A DNA stretch of 23,648 bases from the NCBI GenBank assembly GCA_964405075.1, contig CAYOMP010000033.1, forward strand, positions 1-23,648. The letters run 5' to 3'. How positions within the stretch are numbered: position 1 is the first letter of the stretch; each line of letters begins with the position of its first letter. This stretch comes from CAYOMP01 sp964405075 (lineage in GTDB: Bacteria; Bacillota; Clostridia; Lachnospirales; Lachnospiraceae). Made by a program: the position numbers and the translations under genes. The notes under the pieces were generated by a model that saw only the letters and a program-made list of their open reading frames with translations, made no database searches and was not told the origin of the DNA. Of this stretch, positions 1 to 7,738 are shown in pieces.

Positions 1-318
1 CATTATTTCAGTTATTAGGTGGTATTTCTAGACACCTTATTATTTAGCGCTTACATTGCATCAATATATTGCTTATGACGTTCATTTATAACTTTACATC
101 TATAACGATAAGTTATTTCTTTAGTAGCATTTTCAAATGCTTCTTTTGCTTGTACTTAATCCTAATCTACTAAGTTACCCTTCAGCTAATTTCATAACTT
201 TTCTGATATTTCTCCTACATTCTCCGTATATCACAATTTACGTTACTTACCTTTTTTAATAATAACTCTATAACTGTAAGTTGTCATTTAACTCGTAGTT
301 AAAAATATAAAATGCAAA
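1..318. other. Left-edge intergenic stretch with no supported gene
   Basis: I see no intact gene here. Read on the minus strand, one frame between about 230 and 54 gives a charged, helix-like peptide string. It is broken by stop codons at 192-194, 186-188, 162-164 and 156-158, and its longest open run is only about 34 codons (155-54). That could be the remains of a decayed gene, but in such AT-rich DNA the stop density is close to chance, so I do not call a pseudogene. No repeat, tRNA or promoter stands out. Confidence 0.35.
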
Positions 319-350
319 ATGGCGAAATCGATATTCAATGATTTCGCCAT
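319..350 (-). terminator. Rho-independent terminator, possibly bidirectional
   Basis: A perfect 11-bp inverted repeat (319-329 with 340-350, arms ATGGCGAAATC / GATTTCGCCAT) encloses a 10-nt loop. Read on the minus strand it is followed by TTTTGCATTTT, a fair U-rich tail. It lies about 140 nt after the stop codon of the NhaC-family antiporter and is the first convincing hairpin downstream, so it probably ends the LanC/NhaC transcript. The plus-strand side is less U-rich. Confidence 0.7.
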
Positions 351-489
351 AACTTTATAACTATTTTGCAATCTATTCAATTTTACCCAAACTTCTTACT
401 TTTTATTATCTTTATCAAGAAATATAATATTGTTTCTGTAACATTTCATTTAATTATTTACTATTTTCCCTACGCATTCCTTATCTATT

Positions 490-1893
490 TTATATTTCAA
501 CTCCAAGATCAGCCTCTAATTCTCTTCCTCCTACTACACTCTCTTCCCTATTCTCATCCCAATTCCATGGGTGTTTCTTAATATATCCATCGGCAAAAGG
601 AACAAATATCGAAAGAATTCCAAAGAGTGCAAGTAGAAAACTATACCATATATATGGAATAAAGCTTACAGCACTTACGTTATATCCTGCAGCCAAAGCA
701 AAGCCTGTTGATAAAAGTAACTGTCCACTATATGGAAGTAATCCCTGAAATACGCAGCTGAAAATGTCCAATAATGATGCTGTTCTTCTTGGATCAATTT
801 TGTACTTCTTACTGATATTCTTTGCCAAATCACCACTTAAAATAATAGCTACAGTATTTGTGGCTGTTGCAAGGTCTAATAAAGCTGACATAGCTCCAAT
901 AATGAGCTGAGCTGATTTTGCATTCTTTACTGATCGGTCCAATTTAGAAAGAAGCCATGTAACTCCACCATAATATTGAACCAATGCAGCTACACCAGCC
1001 ATTATCATTGTAAGATAGAATACTTCATCCATTCCTGTAACACCTGCATACATTGATGATGCTGCTTCAGAAACTGTAAATGAAGATGTGGCAACACCTA
1101 TTATAGATGCAGTAAAAATCCCTATAACTAAAACTGTAAATACATTTACACCAATAATTGCTAAAACAAATACTAATAAATATGGAATAACCTTTACAAT
1201 ATCAAAACTCAAATCTTCAATTGGAACTACTGTTTCTGGTCTTCCAAATATAAGAAGTAAAATTAAAGTAGTAATGGCCGCAGGTAACGCAATAAATAAA
1301 TTGACTCTAAATTTATCCTTAAGCTGAACTCCCTGTGTATTAGTTGCTGCAATTGTTGTATCACTAATCATTGATAGATTGTCACCAAACATAGCTCCAC
1401 CTACACATGCACCTATAACAATTCCTACATTTAGTCCACCTTTAGAGGCTACGCCAACTGCAATTGGAGCAATTGCACTTATTGTACCAATTGACGTACC
1501 TATTGCAGTACCCATAAATGCTGCAATAAGGAATACTCCTGCTGCAAGGAATTGAGCCGGTACAATAGATAAGCCAAGATTAACAGTTGCATCACGTCCA
1601 CCCATTGCAGCTGCAACACCAGAAAATGCGCCTGCTAATATGTACACCATTAACATAGTTGCAACACCATTATTTCCTATACCCGATGCAAAAACCTGGA
1701 ATTTATCAGCAAATTTTCCTCCACCTATCAAAAATGCAACAATTGTAGCTACCAAAACAGCTCCAAATGGAGGGAACTGATAGAACGCAAACTCAACACC
1801 CTTCGACTGATAATACAAACCTGCACCTATGTATATTCCTAAAAAAACTAATATTGGTAAAAATGCCCACCATGAACCCTTCTTGTTATTCAT
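490..1893 (-). CDS. NhaC-family Na+/H+ antiporter-like membrane transporter
   Basis: A polytopic inner-membrane protein of 467 residues with about 11-12 hydrophobic segments, expected to exchange Na+ (or another small ion or organic acid) for protons. The family signature is clear: the stretch GDNLSMISDTT (about residues 170-180) matches the NhaC-type GDxxSxxSDTT motif. A second conserved hairpin near ATATNTVAIILSGD follows in the C-terminal half. The start is set at ATG 1893 because AGAGGAGT (1901-1908) sits 8 nt upstream. A GTG three codons earlier (1902) lies inside that ribosome site and is rejected. The gene follows the LanC-like gene after 17 nt with no terminator, so the two are probably cotranscribed. 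The true substrate is unknown: NhaC-like proteins also include malate/lactate-type exchangers, and the neighbour gives no substrate clue. Family call is firm, substrate is not. Confidence 0.85.
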   Translation of the reverse strand: MNNKKGSWWAFLPILVFLGIYIGAGLYYQSKGVEFAFYQFPPFGAVLVATIVAFLIGGGKFADKFQVFASGIGNNGVATMLMVYILAGAFSGVAAAMGGRDATVNLGLSIVPAQFLAAGVFLIAAFMGTAIGTSIGTISAIAPIAVGVASKGGLNVGIVIGACVGGAMFGDNLSMISDTTIAATNTQGVQLKDKFRVNLFIALPAAITTLILLLIFGRPETVVPIEDLSFDIVKVIPYLLVFVLAIIGVNVFTVLVIGIFTASIIGVATSSFTVSEAASSMYAGVTGMDEVFYLTMIMAGVAALVQYYGGVTWLLSKLDRSVKNAKSAQLIIGAMSALLDLATATNTVAIILSGDLAKNISKKYKIDPRRTASLLDIFSCVFQGLLPYSGQLLLSTGFALAAGYNVSAVSFIPYIWYSFLLALFGILSIFVPFADGYIKKHPWNWDENREESVVGGRELEADLGVEI

Positions 1894-1910
1894 ACAAATC
1901 ACTCCTCTAT

Positions 1911-3278
1911 TTAAATTTTTTCACTTACAAATGGATCATCTAATAAACGATTCCATTTAAAATTTCCCTGTTCAATCTGATATGCCTGTAATAGTGCAGA
2001 ACCTATACCAGATATTCCATCATAATATCCTAAATCAACAGTAAGATAATTAGGTTTTATTCTCCAAAATGCCATTGACCATTTTACTGAACCATCATTC
2101 TCCACTTCAGCTTCTCCAAGCAATATTCTTGCTGTTCTTCTTGCTAATTCCAAGTATCTCTCATCTTTAAGTGATGTATATAATCCAATAAAATACTGAA
2201 CAAGTCCAGCATGCCCACAGCAAAAACATAATGTATTCCAAAATCCTGCTGAGGTTACTTCAGGCGCACCAACTGATTCTATCCCATCAACCATAGCTTC
2301 TATTTCATGTAAATATTTTTCATCACCTGTTATCTGATACAACTTGTAATATAGTTTAGAGTTACCACCACATCCATGACATGAGCTAAGGAAAAATATA
2401 GGATTTTCTTCTGTAGTATCATATGGATGCAAATATCCTTTCTTCTGATCAATCTTAATAGATTTAATGTACTCAGCACACTTTTTTGCTGTTTCAAGAT
2501 ATGCATCTTCTCCAAATAAGTCATAAAGTAATGTGAGCAGATATCCTGAACCAGATGTTCCAAATTCATAATTAGGTCTCGTTCCAGGTCCTGGCCAACC
2601 ATTATATTCAATTCCTTCTTCATGGATAATTCCTTTTTTCACATATCTTTTAGCTGCTATCTCAATAAGTTGCTTTGTCTCTTCATCCTTAAAAATCTCA
2701 TACTGCTGTAGCAATAATAGAATTACTCCTCCATCCATTGCCATAGCTGTAAAGTCTGCCCAGTAAATACCATTTTCATCTTCTTTTTTGTTATCCTTAT
2801 AATACTGATTAATCTGCAGTGCACCACGTTTTGCATATTCATCACCAATAGACTTGTAAATCTCCCCCAGCACAAGACCTATGCCTCCAACACCCATATA
2901 CAAACCATCATTTACCACTGTCATTCCAAAAATAGGTGACTGTTCAAAAAAATCTTTCCAGTGTAATGCTAAATACTTCGTACCAAGTTTAAGTTCCTTT
3001 AAAAAATCTTCCTGCTCTGTTACCTCATACAATTTCAAGTAAAAATATAGTATTCCAGACACACCACTATAAAAAGTTAAGTCCACTTCGTCTTCTTTTA
3101 CTTCACTCCATGTTGCACCTTTTTTCTTCCAATATATTCCATCCGAAACCTCTGTTCTATACTTTCGAAGTGTTTTCTCAACCGCAAGGGCTGTTTTAAG
3201 ATATTCTTCACTATCAATCGGTTGTTTTTGCTTAAACCGATATGTTTTCGCATCTGGAAATGTAATTTTTTGACTCAT
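1911..3278 (-). CDS. LanC-like (lanthionine cyclase family) protein, orphan
   Basis: A soluble 455-residue alpha/alpha-toroid protein. Six regularly spaced GxxG-type turns occur at about residues 72-75, 129-132, 240-243, 302-305, 355-358 and 421-424 (for example SGVSG, GVGGIG, GTSGSG, DGISGIG), as expected for the LanC-like fold. The zinc region shows CHGCGG at 300-305 and CCGHAG at 353-358. Classical LanC cyclases have WCxGxPG followed by CHGxAG, so the usual His after the second Cys is Cys354 here, with a His at 356. True LanC enzymes bind zinc and close lanthionine rings. No LanB/LanM dehydratase, precursor peptide, protease or exporter is visible within the window, so a lantibiotic role is doubtful. 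The start at ATG 3278 has AAGGGGAG 7 nt upstream. It is the first gene of a two-gene unit with the NhaC-family antiporter. Fold call is strong, activity unknown. Confidence 0.8.
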   Translation of the reverse strand: MSQKITFPDAKTYRFKQKQPIDSEEYLKTALAVEKTLRKYRTEVSDGIYWKKKGATWSEVKEDEVDLTFYSGVSGILYFYLKLYEVTEQEDFLKELKLGTKYLALHWKDFFEQSPIFGMTVVNDGLYMGVGGIGLVLGEIYKSIGDEYAKRGALQINQYYKDNKKEDENGIYWADFTAMAMDGGVILLLLQQYEIFKDEETKQLIEIAAKRYVKKGIIHEEGIEYNGWPGPGTRPNYEFGTSGSGYLLTLLYDLFGEDAYLETAKKCAEYIKSIKIDQKKGYLHPYDTTEENPIFFLSSCHGCGGNSKLYYKLYQITGDEKYLHEIEAMVDGIESVGAPEVTSAGFWNTLCFCCGHAGLVQYFIGLYTSLKDERYLELARRTARILLGEAEVENDGSVKWSMAFWRIKPNYLTVDLGYYDGISGIGSALLQAYQIEQGNFKWNRLLDDPFVSEKI

Positions 3279-3366
3279 ATAATCACTCCCCTTTATTATT
3301 CATGTCTTTCCCATCAAAATAGTATGTTTTATTTTATGTATGTTACTATAACATAACTTTAGAAAT

Positions 3367-3411
3367 AAAAAAAATAGATAAATTTTATAATGTGTTATAA
3401 AATTTATCTAT
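3367..3411 (-). terminator. Rho-independent terminator after the 84-residue membrane protein gene
   Basis: A 17-bp perfect stem (3374-3390 with 3395-3411) with a TGTG loop, followed on the minus strand by a run of T residues (3374-3367). It is AT-rich but long and uninterrupted. It lies about 20 nt after the stop codon at 3431 and separates that operon from the LanC-like gene. The LanC-like gene must therefore use a promoter in 3279-3366; I see no clear -35/-10 pair there. Confidence 0.8.
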
Positions 3412-3430
3412 ATAACAAAAGATCTAATAA

Positions 3431-3685
3431 CTATACCTCTTCCTCTTCTATTTTTGACTTTTTATAATCCATTAGTCCACCTATCGTAAGTACAATCTCT
3501 GAAAGAGTAATCAATATTATTCCAGCTATAACAAGCGATTTCCCTTCCTTGTCATCCTCTGCTATGGCATCCTTTGCAACTTTTGAAAACAGTCCTATAA
3601 GACCAATATTTGCTAACCTTTGTATATTCCTATTAATCATCCTGTTCTCATAATAAATCTTTCTAAGTAACTCCGTATTTTTCAT
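3431..3685 (-). CDS. Small membrane protein of unknown function (84 aa)
   Basis: I do not recognise this protein. It has a basic, amphipathic N-terminal third (KNTELLRKIYYENR, then a moderately hydrophobic stretch ANIGLIGLFSKVA). A charged linker (AIAEDDKEGK) follows, then one clear membrane helix of about 23 residues (SLVIAGIILITLSEIVLTIGG), and an acidic tail ending in EEEEV. The start is chosen at ATG 3685, 9 nt after GGAG. An in-frame ATG at 3694 directly abuts the AAGGAGGAG ribosome site and an upstream ATG (3718) precedes it, so both are rejected. That ribosome site overlaps the TAA stop of the 427-residue gene, indicating translational coupling. A strong terminator follows, so this is the last gene of its operon. 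Possibly a membrane partner of the preceding coiled-coil protein; that is inference only. Confidence 0.75.
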   Translation of the reverse strand: MKNTELLRKIYYENRMINRNIQRLANIGLIGLFSKVAKDAIAEDDKEGKSLVIAGIILITLSEIVLTIGGLMDYKKSKIEEEEV

Positions 3686-3701
3686 AATGTTCATCTCCTC
3701 C

Positions 3702-4985
3702 TTAACCAACCATATCATGAAATTCTTTAATTACAGCTGTCTGTTCTTCTTCATCACAAACTTCTTGCATATCAACATTTTCATCATCAACCTGCATAAT
3801 CTGTTCAACCTCTGTAAGGTTCATTTCACAGGCATCTGCTAGAGCATCGCAATCTATGTAATCAGTTAGTGCATGCATACATTTTAGTTCCTGTTCTATT
3901 TTCTTTTTTTCAAGACGTAATTCCTTAAGTCGTTTATAGACCTTGTATCCTTGTGTTACGTTAAAATTCGCATCTTCTGTTTCTTGCAATATACCTTCAA
4001 TTTCCTGATCAATCTCACAGATAGTAATCTGAAGATTTTTTATATACTGACCGGCATTTCGGTAAAATTCTGCTTGTTCTTTTGCAAAAGCAATCCAATT
4101 GTTCTCTTTTCCATCGTATGGAGTATATTTCTTCTCTTCTGCCATAATATTTTCATCCCCTCTGTCTCTTACTGTTCTTACCAGACTGTAGTTAATTTTC
4201 TTATTTTCAAAACCAGCATTAATAACATTCACATCCGATTTAGCTATTGGTCTATCTTTCTTAATAGCATTTTCAAATAATTCATCATACTTCCTAGGTT
4301 TGTACTTTCTTGTTTCAAGACCTTTAATACTCTTTAGCGCCTGATTTGCCTTAGCCACATTTGCGCTGTTACCAAAATTACTTTGAAAATATTCCGTACG
4401 TGTCAATTCATCTTTTATGTTCCTACGGTTTTCATGGCACACCCTCAATAATTCAACCAAGTCGACTGCTTCAGCACTATTCGTTTCACACAATTCGATA
4501 TAGTGCAAAATATCACATATTTTCTGGTCTATATCTGAATGTTTCTTTGTCAGTTCATCTCTATAATTTTTGACTGTAGACGCAACGTAAATAAAATGTG
4601 TAAGATACTCAACCCAATCCATCTCTGATAAATCATAGGTATATCCATTTTTCACAATTGGTTCCTGAATCTCATCGTATGTTAATTCTTTTAATGATAA
4701 AATATGCTCATAAGTTCCGTCATGCTCTTTAATTATATCCTCATCTGGAACTTTCATATATTCATTATTCATTTCACAAAGCTTTCCTCTATTACCCTCA
4801 TCTTCAATAGGTATCATACAATAAAATGAAGCTTTCTTTCCAACACATATCCTGCTATTTGCCTGTGAAAATGTAAACACAGTTGCTTCATCTTCACTTG
4901 CCGCCACAACTAATTGATCTGCCTTATCTACTCTATAATAGTTGCTGCTGTAATCCATAATATAATAAAGTGAATCTGTATTCAT
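3702..4985 (-). CDS. Uncharacterised protein with duplicated helical module (427 aa)
   Basis: No enzyme motif is recognised and no signal peptide or membrane segment is seen, so it is probably cytoplasmic. Residues 1-65 form a Tyr-rich compact domain (LYYIMDYSSNYYRVDKADQL, then ICVGKKASFYCMIPIEDE). A roughly 71-residue helical module then appears twice, starting at Trp124 and at Trp297. The copies align without gaps: each has W at +1, Y at +18, L at +22, IDQ at +29 to +31, I at +33, IL at +36/+37, E at +41 and IxxEL at +67 to +71. A basic linker (ETRKYKPRKYDELF) and an acidic C-terminus complete it. The start at ATG 4985 follows a full AAGGAGGTG; a GTG two codons earlier lies inside that site. 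The ribosome site overlaps the TAA of the small Cys-rich ORF upstream, and its own stop overlaps the ribosome site of the next gene, so three ORFs appear translationally linked. Confidence 0.8.
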   Translation of the reverse strand: MNTDSLYYIMDYSSNYYRVDKADQLVVAASEDEATVFTFSQANSRICVGKKASFYCMIPIEDEGNRGKLCEMNNEYMKVPDEDIIKEHDGTYEHILSLKELTYDEIQEPIVKNGYTYDLSEMDWVEYLTHFIYVASTVKNYRDELTKKHSDIDQKICDILHYIELCETNSAEAVDLVELLRVCHENRRNIKDELTRTEYFQSNFGNSANVAKANQALKSIKGLETRKYKPRKYDELFENAIKKDRPIAKSDVNVINAGFENKKINYSLVRTVRDRGDENIMAEEKKYTPYDGKENNWIAFAKEQAEFYRNAGQYIKNLQITICEIDQEIEGILQETEDANFNVTQGYKVYKRLKELRLEKKKIEQELKCMHALTDYIDCDALADACEMNLTEVEQIMQVDDENVDMQEVCDEEEQTAVIKEFHDMVG

Positions 4986-4995
4986 AGGCACCTCC

Positions 4996-5160
4996 TTATC
5001 TTAAAGTTACATCATCTTTACACTTTTCATAGTACTCACATATCGCACAGCATTTTCTGCATCCTTTGACACGCAATATAAATTTTCTTACCCAGTACCA
5101 TATTATCGTCACTCCAACACCTAATCCACCTAAAAAAGAGAACCAGAAAGAGTTTTTCTC
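4996..5160 (-). CDS. Small cysteine-rich membrane protein ORF, start unresolved or broken
   Basis: A 54-codon open frame with strong protein character. It has one membrane-like segment (NSFWFSFLGGLGVGVTIIWYW), a basic stretch (VRKFILRVKGCRK), and a cysteine cluster CxxCCxxCxxxxxC with acidic tail. Its TAA (4996-4998) overlaps the AAGGAGGTG ribosome site of the 427-residue gene, the same junction type seen at several certain gene boundaries here. That argues it is, or recently was, a real gene. The start is a problem: the nearest upstream ATG in frame (5175) is followed after three codons by an in-frame TAA at 5161-5163. The only conventional start inside the frame is GTG 5112, which would cut the membrane segment to a short stub (38 aa product). 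Either GTG 5112 is used, or the 5' end carries a nonsense mutation or sequence error. Function unknown; the cysteine cluster could bind metal. Confidence 0.5.
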   Translation of the reverse strand, partial: EKNSFWFSFLGGLGVGVTIIWYWVRKFILRVKGCRKCCAICEYYEKCKDDVTLR

Positions 5161-5173
5161 TTATCTGATTCTC

Positions 5174-5179
5174 ATTATA
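5174..5179 (-). promoter_or_regulatory. Possible -10 box (TATAAT) for the small Cys-rich / 427 aa / 84 aa genes
   Basis: A perfect TATAAT on the minus strand in the gap after the 619-residue lipoprotein gene. No good -35 is seen at 16-18 bp. If used, transcription would begin near 5167, downstream of the ATG at 5175, which would favour GTG 5112 as the start of the small Cys-rich ORF. A TATAAT alone is weak evidence in AT-rich DNA. Confidence 0.35.
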
Positions 5180-5240
5180 AAAACTTTTGTGTCCGATAAA
5201 CACACCTCATAATATGAATCTATGAAATTTTCCTATTTTC

Positions 5241-7100
5241 TTAATATTCTTCCAATGCATTCTTAAGTTCTTCTATTATCTTATCCGTTCTAATTTCAAC
5301 ACCTTCTGTTGAGAGATGATTATCTGTTCCATAAAGATAAATTCCCGAAACAAGTGAATCCTCAATATAGGAAATAACCGGAATGATTAGCTGTTCTCTA
5401 AGATATGCATCTAATTTTGCCCTCTCGTCTGGCGTACTATTTTCAGATATGGCTAATCTATTACGTGGAGAATAGGTAAAGAATACCTTAACTCCTTTAT
5501 CTAAAAATTTCTGATACATTTCATTAACAGTATCAATATAGTAATCCTTTGGAAAAGCAGTAACAGTATACTCTACTCCCAAGCCGTATATAGGCTCTTC
5601 GCTTAAAGAATTTTCTCTGAAAACAATATAATCACCATATTCATTATAAGATTTTTCCTGCAGTCGATTACCATCTTCATCATAATCACTTGCAGATATA
5701 TCATATCTTTTTGGCGTCATTCCTTCCTTTATATCAAGATATGTGTTAAGCGAAGAAAACACCTTTTGTACCATTTGAAGATCAAGTTCAGTAACAGTGT
5801 CATAATTTGACTCCATCATACAAAAGAAAGACTCATCTAAATCCTTAGTTGTACAAAATTGCCTTTTTGCAGCATCAAATTCTGGAGAATCCAAAAGAAT
5901 ATCCCCCTCATTCATATTATTTAAAATAAGTAATAACTGTGGTAAAGCATTTGTATACGCAAACACTCCCATATTTACTACTTCATAATCACCAAAAGCT
6001 TCATCAATTTTTTTACTATTATAACCAAATCTGGTAGATGAACCCGAAAATAATACAATTTTCTTCTTATCCTTCAAACTTACTAGTCTGTCATATTTAT
6101 CATTAAACGTATCAAAATAATTGCCACTATAAACTGGTGCTTCAACTGCATTTAAATGTAAAGTTGACAATTGCTTACAATCCTCAAAAGAATAATCACT
6201 TACAGAACGAATGTTGTCAAACATATATAATGTTTTTAAACTTGCCCCTGTAAAAGCATTAGAATCTATTTTTTGTATGGTTTTGGGTAAAATTACTGTA
6301 TCGGCAGTACACCCTGCAAAAGCACCCTTTGCAATAAAAATTACACTTTTTCCATCAATCAATTCAGGAATTGTTAATATTTTTTCATCTCCAGTATATC
6401 CAGTAATAGTTACATTTTCTCCATTAGCCTCATACTGAAATTTATCAGAATCAGTCCACTTACTCCACTGAGCATACAAAACTAATCCTTCATTTGGTTC
6501 AACTCTGCTTCCTAATCCAATACTTACCCCACTACCATCACTTTTAGTATTCCATCCAATTAGGGTATAACCATCACGTTCAAATATTTCTGTTCCAATT
6601 GATGTATTTACTCTTAGATGTGACAACTTAGTTGGAATTTGAACAACCCTACCCTCTTCATTATCTTTTATCTTATATTTCGACACTGCGTTTTCTACTA
6701 TTTTACCACCATTAGACAAATACCCTATCTCATAATTGCAATAACTAGTATTAACTGTAACAACCGTAGAATACTTTACCTCGTTTAAATTTAGATAAAT
6801 CACATCAGGCGTAGTTCCATATGAAATACTATAATCCGAATCAATCAAACCATAATCTGTTCCTTCAACACTATATCCCTCCTTCATATGTATAGTATAT
6901 TGAAGATTCTCTCCCACTTTCACCACCTGCGCTGGATTCTCAACCTCAAAGCCTTCCCCATCTTCAAGAACAACCTTGCACATTCTGACACTATCTTCAT
7001 CTTTACTAGCACCACATCCACACAGCAGAAATAACCCCATAATAAGCATAGGCACTAAAAACAATATTCTATTTTTATACACACTATTTTTATTACACAT
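5241..7100 (-). CDS. Surface lipoprotein: InlB-type repeat, BspA leucine-rich repeats and SGNH hydrolase-like domain
   Basis: A 619-residue exported protein. A basic N-terminus and hydrophobic run end in the lipobox LCGC with Cys29 as the probable lipidated residue. An Ig-like region (about 39-125) is followed by an InlB/Listeria-Bacteroides type repeat (about 123-213, with GYTLIGWNTKSDGSG and LYAQW). BspA-type leucine-rich repeats follow (about 222-318, with IAKGAFAGC and IDSNAFTG). The C-terminal half (about 345-615) is SGNH-hydrolase-like, with FSGSSTRFG placing Ser354 as the nucleophile candidate and TDNHLS giving Asp593/His595. Such domains move or remove acyl groups on envelope polysaccharides, so it could act on material modified by the MBOAT system at the right of the window. 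The ribosome site is weak (AAAGGG). It is alone between a terminator upstream and the small Cys-rich ORF downstream. Domain calls are good; the reaction is inferred. Confidence 0.8.
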   Translation of the reverse strand: MCNKNSVYKNRILFLVPMLIMGLFLLCGCGASKDEDSVRMCKVVLEDGEGFEVENPAQVVKVGENLQYTIHMKEGYSVEGTDYGLIDSDYSISYGTTPDVIYLNLNEVKYSTVVTVNTSYCNYEIGYLSNGGKIVENAVSKYKIKDNEEGRVVQIPTKLSHLRVNTSIGTEIFERDGYTLIGWNTKSDGSGVSIGLGSRVEPNEGLVLYAQWSKWTDSDKFQYEANGENVTITGYTGDEKILTIPELIDGKSVIFIAKGAFAGCTADTVILPKTIQKIDSNAFTGASLKTLYMFDNIRSVSDYSFEDCKQLSTLHLNAVEAPVYSGNYFDTFNDKYDRLVSLKDKKKIVLFSGSSTRFGYNSKKIDEAFGDYEVVNMGVFAYTNALPQLLLILNNMNEGDILLDSPEFDAAKRQFCTTKDLDESFFCMMESNYDTVTELDLQMVQKVFSSLNTYLDIKEGMTPKRYDISASDYDEDGNRLQEKSYNEYGDYIVFRENSLSEEPIYGLGVEYTVTAFPKDYYIDTVNEMYQKFLDKGVKVFFTYSPRNRLAISENSTPDERAKLDAYLREQLIIPVISYIEDSLVSGIYLYGTDNHLSTEGVEIRTDKIIEELKNALEEY

Positions 7101-7140
7101 TTTTCTGCCCTTTCTATCTTGGATTATGTGAGTCCTGAAT

Positions 7141-7187
7141 GCATTTTTCTGTTTCCAATTTTAATTCAACAATAATGAAACAAATGC
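7141..7187 (-). promoter_or_regulatory. Imperfect inverted repeat in the leader of the lipoprotein gene
   Basis: GCATTT-TTCT-GTTTC (7141-7155) can pair with GAAACAAATGC (7177-7187), giving 11 pairs with a 4-nt bulge around an AT-rich loop. It lies about 40-87 nt upstream of the start at 7100 and could be a leader hairpin or operator. The remainder of 7101-7241 shows no convincing promoter or small ORF. Confidence 0.25.
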
Positions 7188-7241
7188 ATACATTCTGATT
7201 CAAGCTAAGTTCAATAAAAACAATACTTTTATCACTCTTAT

Positions 7242-7270
7242 AAAAAGAGGCAGCCGCTAAAGCAACTGCC
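7242..7270 (-). terminator. Rho-independent terminator of the GPH/GH3 operon
   Basis: On the minus strand GGCAGTTGC-TTTA-GCGGCTGCC forms a 9-bp stem (two G-U pairs; 7249-7257 with 7262-7270), followed directly by TCTTTTTAT. It lies 22 nt after the stop of the 144-residue membrane protein, closing the operon. Confidence 0.85.
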
Positions 7271-7291
7271 CCCATTTTTAATTTATATCCT

Positions 7292-7726
7292 TTAGTCTTC
7301 TTTTACAATTTTAAAGAATGAACCAATTATTGTCAACAACATAGCTGCCGCACAAAATACAATACTAGTAATTGTGTGATTTAAATCAGCCATTGTTGAT
7401 GCATTGTTGTTGAATGTCATAATTGCTGCGATTCCATTTACACGAGTACTAACAAAAACGATTGTTGCTACAGTAAATGCCATTGCTGCTACTACTGGAC
7501 ATACATCTAATAAAATCTTATTTCCTAATACTTCATATCCTGCTACAAATACTGCAAGAGCAATAATTCCTAAGATTAACGCTACTATTACTTTTGTATC
7601 TGTTCCTAAATTTGAAAAGTAAGCTGTCTTACAATTTGCAAAGTAACGAACAAGACCAATTATACCTAAAATTATTGCAAGTACATTTAAATAAAAACCT
7701 GCAGATTGTTTTTTAATAAATGTCAT
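7292..7726 (-). CDS. Four-helix membrane protein linked to the GH3 enzyme (144 aa)
   Basis: I cannot assign a function. Four hydrophobic segments are visible: about residues 10-28 (GFYLNVLAIILGIIGLV), 45-66, 72-92 and 118-140. Loops are short, with a more polar stretch between helices 3 and 4 (NNNASTMADLNHT). The start at ATG 7726 is preceded by GGGGGAAGAT, and the TAG stop of the GH3 gene abuts that ribosome site, so translation is coupled to the GH3 enzyme. A terminator follows 22 nt after the stop. Because the GH3 protein is itself membrane-anchored at both ends, this small protein may be an anchoring or assembly partner; that is inferred only from coupling and topology. Confidence 0.75.
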   Translation of the reverse strand: MTFIKKQSAGFYLNVLAIILGIIGLVRYFANCKTAYFSNLGTDTKVIVALILGIIALAVFVAGYEVLGNKILLDVCPVVAAMAFTVATIVFVSTRVNGIAAIMTFNNNASTMADLNHTITSIVFCAAAMLLTIIGSFFKIVKED

Positions 7727-7738
7727 ATCTTCTTCCCC

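Noticed and set aside
54..230. Decayed protein-coding gene at the left edge
   Set aside because: The coherent-looking frame is only 34 codons between stops and the stop density is near chance in AT-rich DNA.
366..581. Plus-strand open frame of 71 codons
   Set aside because: It overlaps the end of the antiporter gene and a terminator-proximal AT-rich stretch, has no ribosome site, and its product is low-complexity Phe/Leu/Ile.
2330..2623. Minus-strand frame inside the LanC-like gene
   Set aside because: It is a shadow of the LanC-like frame, which has a complete set of family motifs across the same bases.
3279..3430. Possible lanthipeptide precursor upstream of the LanC-like gene
   Set aside because: The stretch contains a terminator and AT-rich leader; no short frame with a ribosome site and Ser/Thr/Cys-rich core was found.
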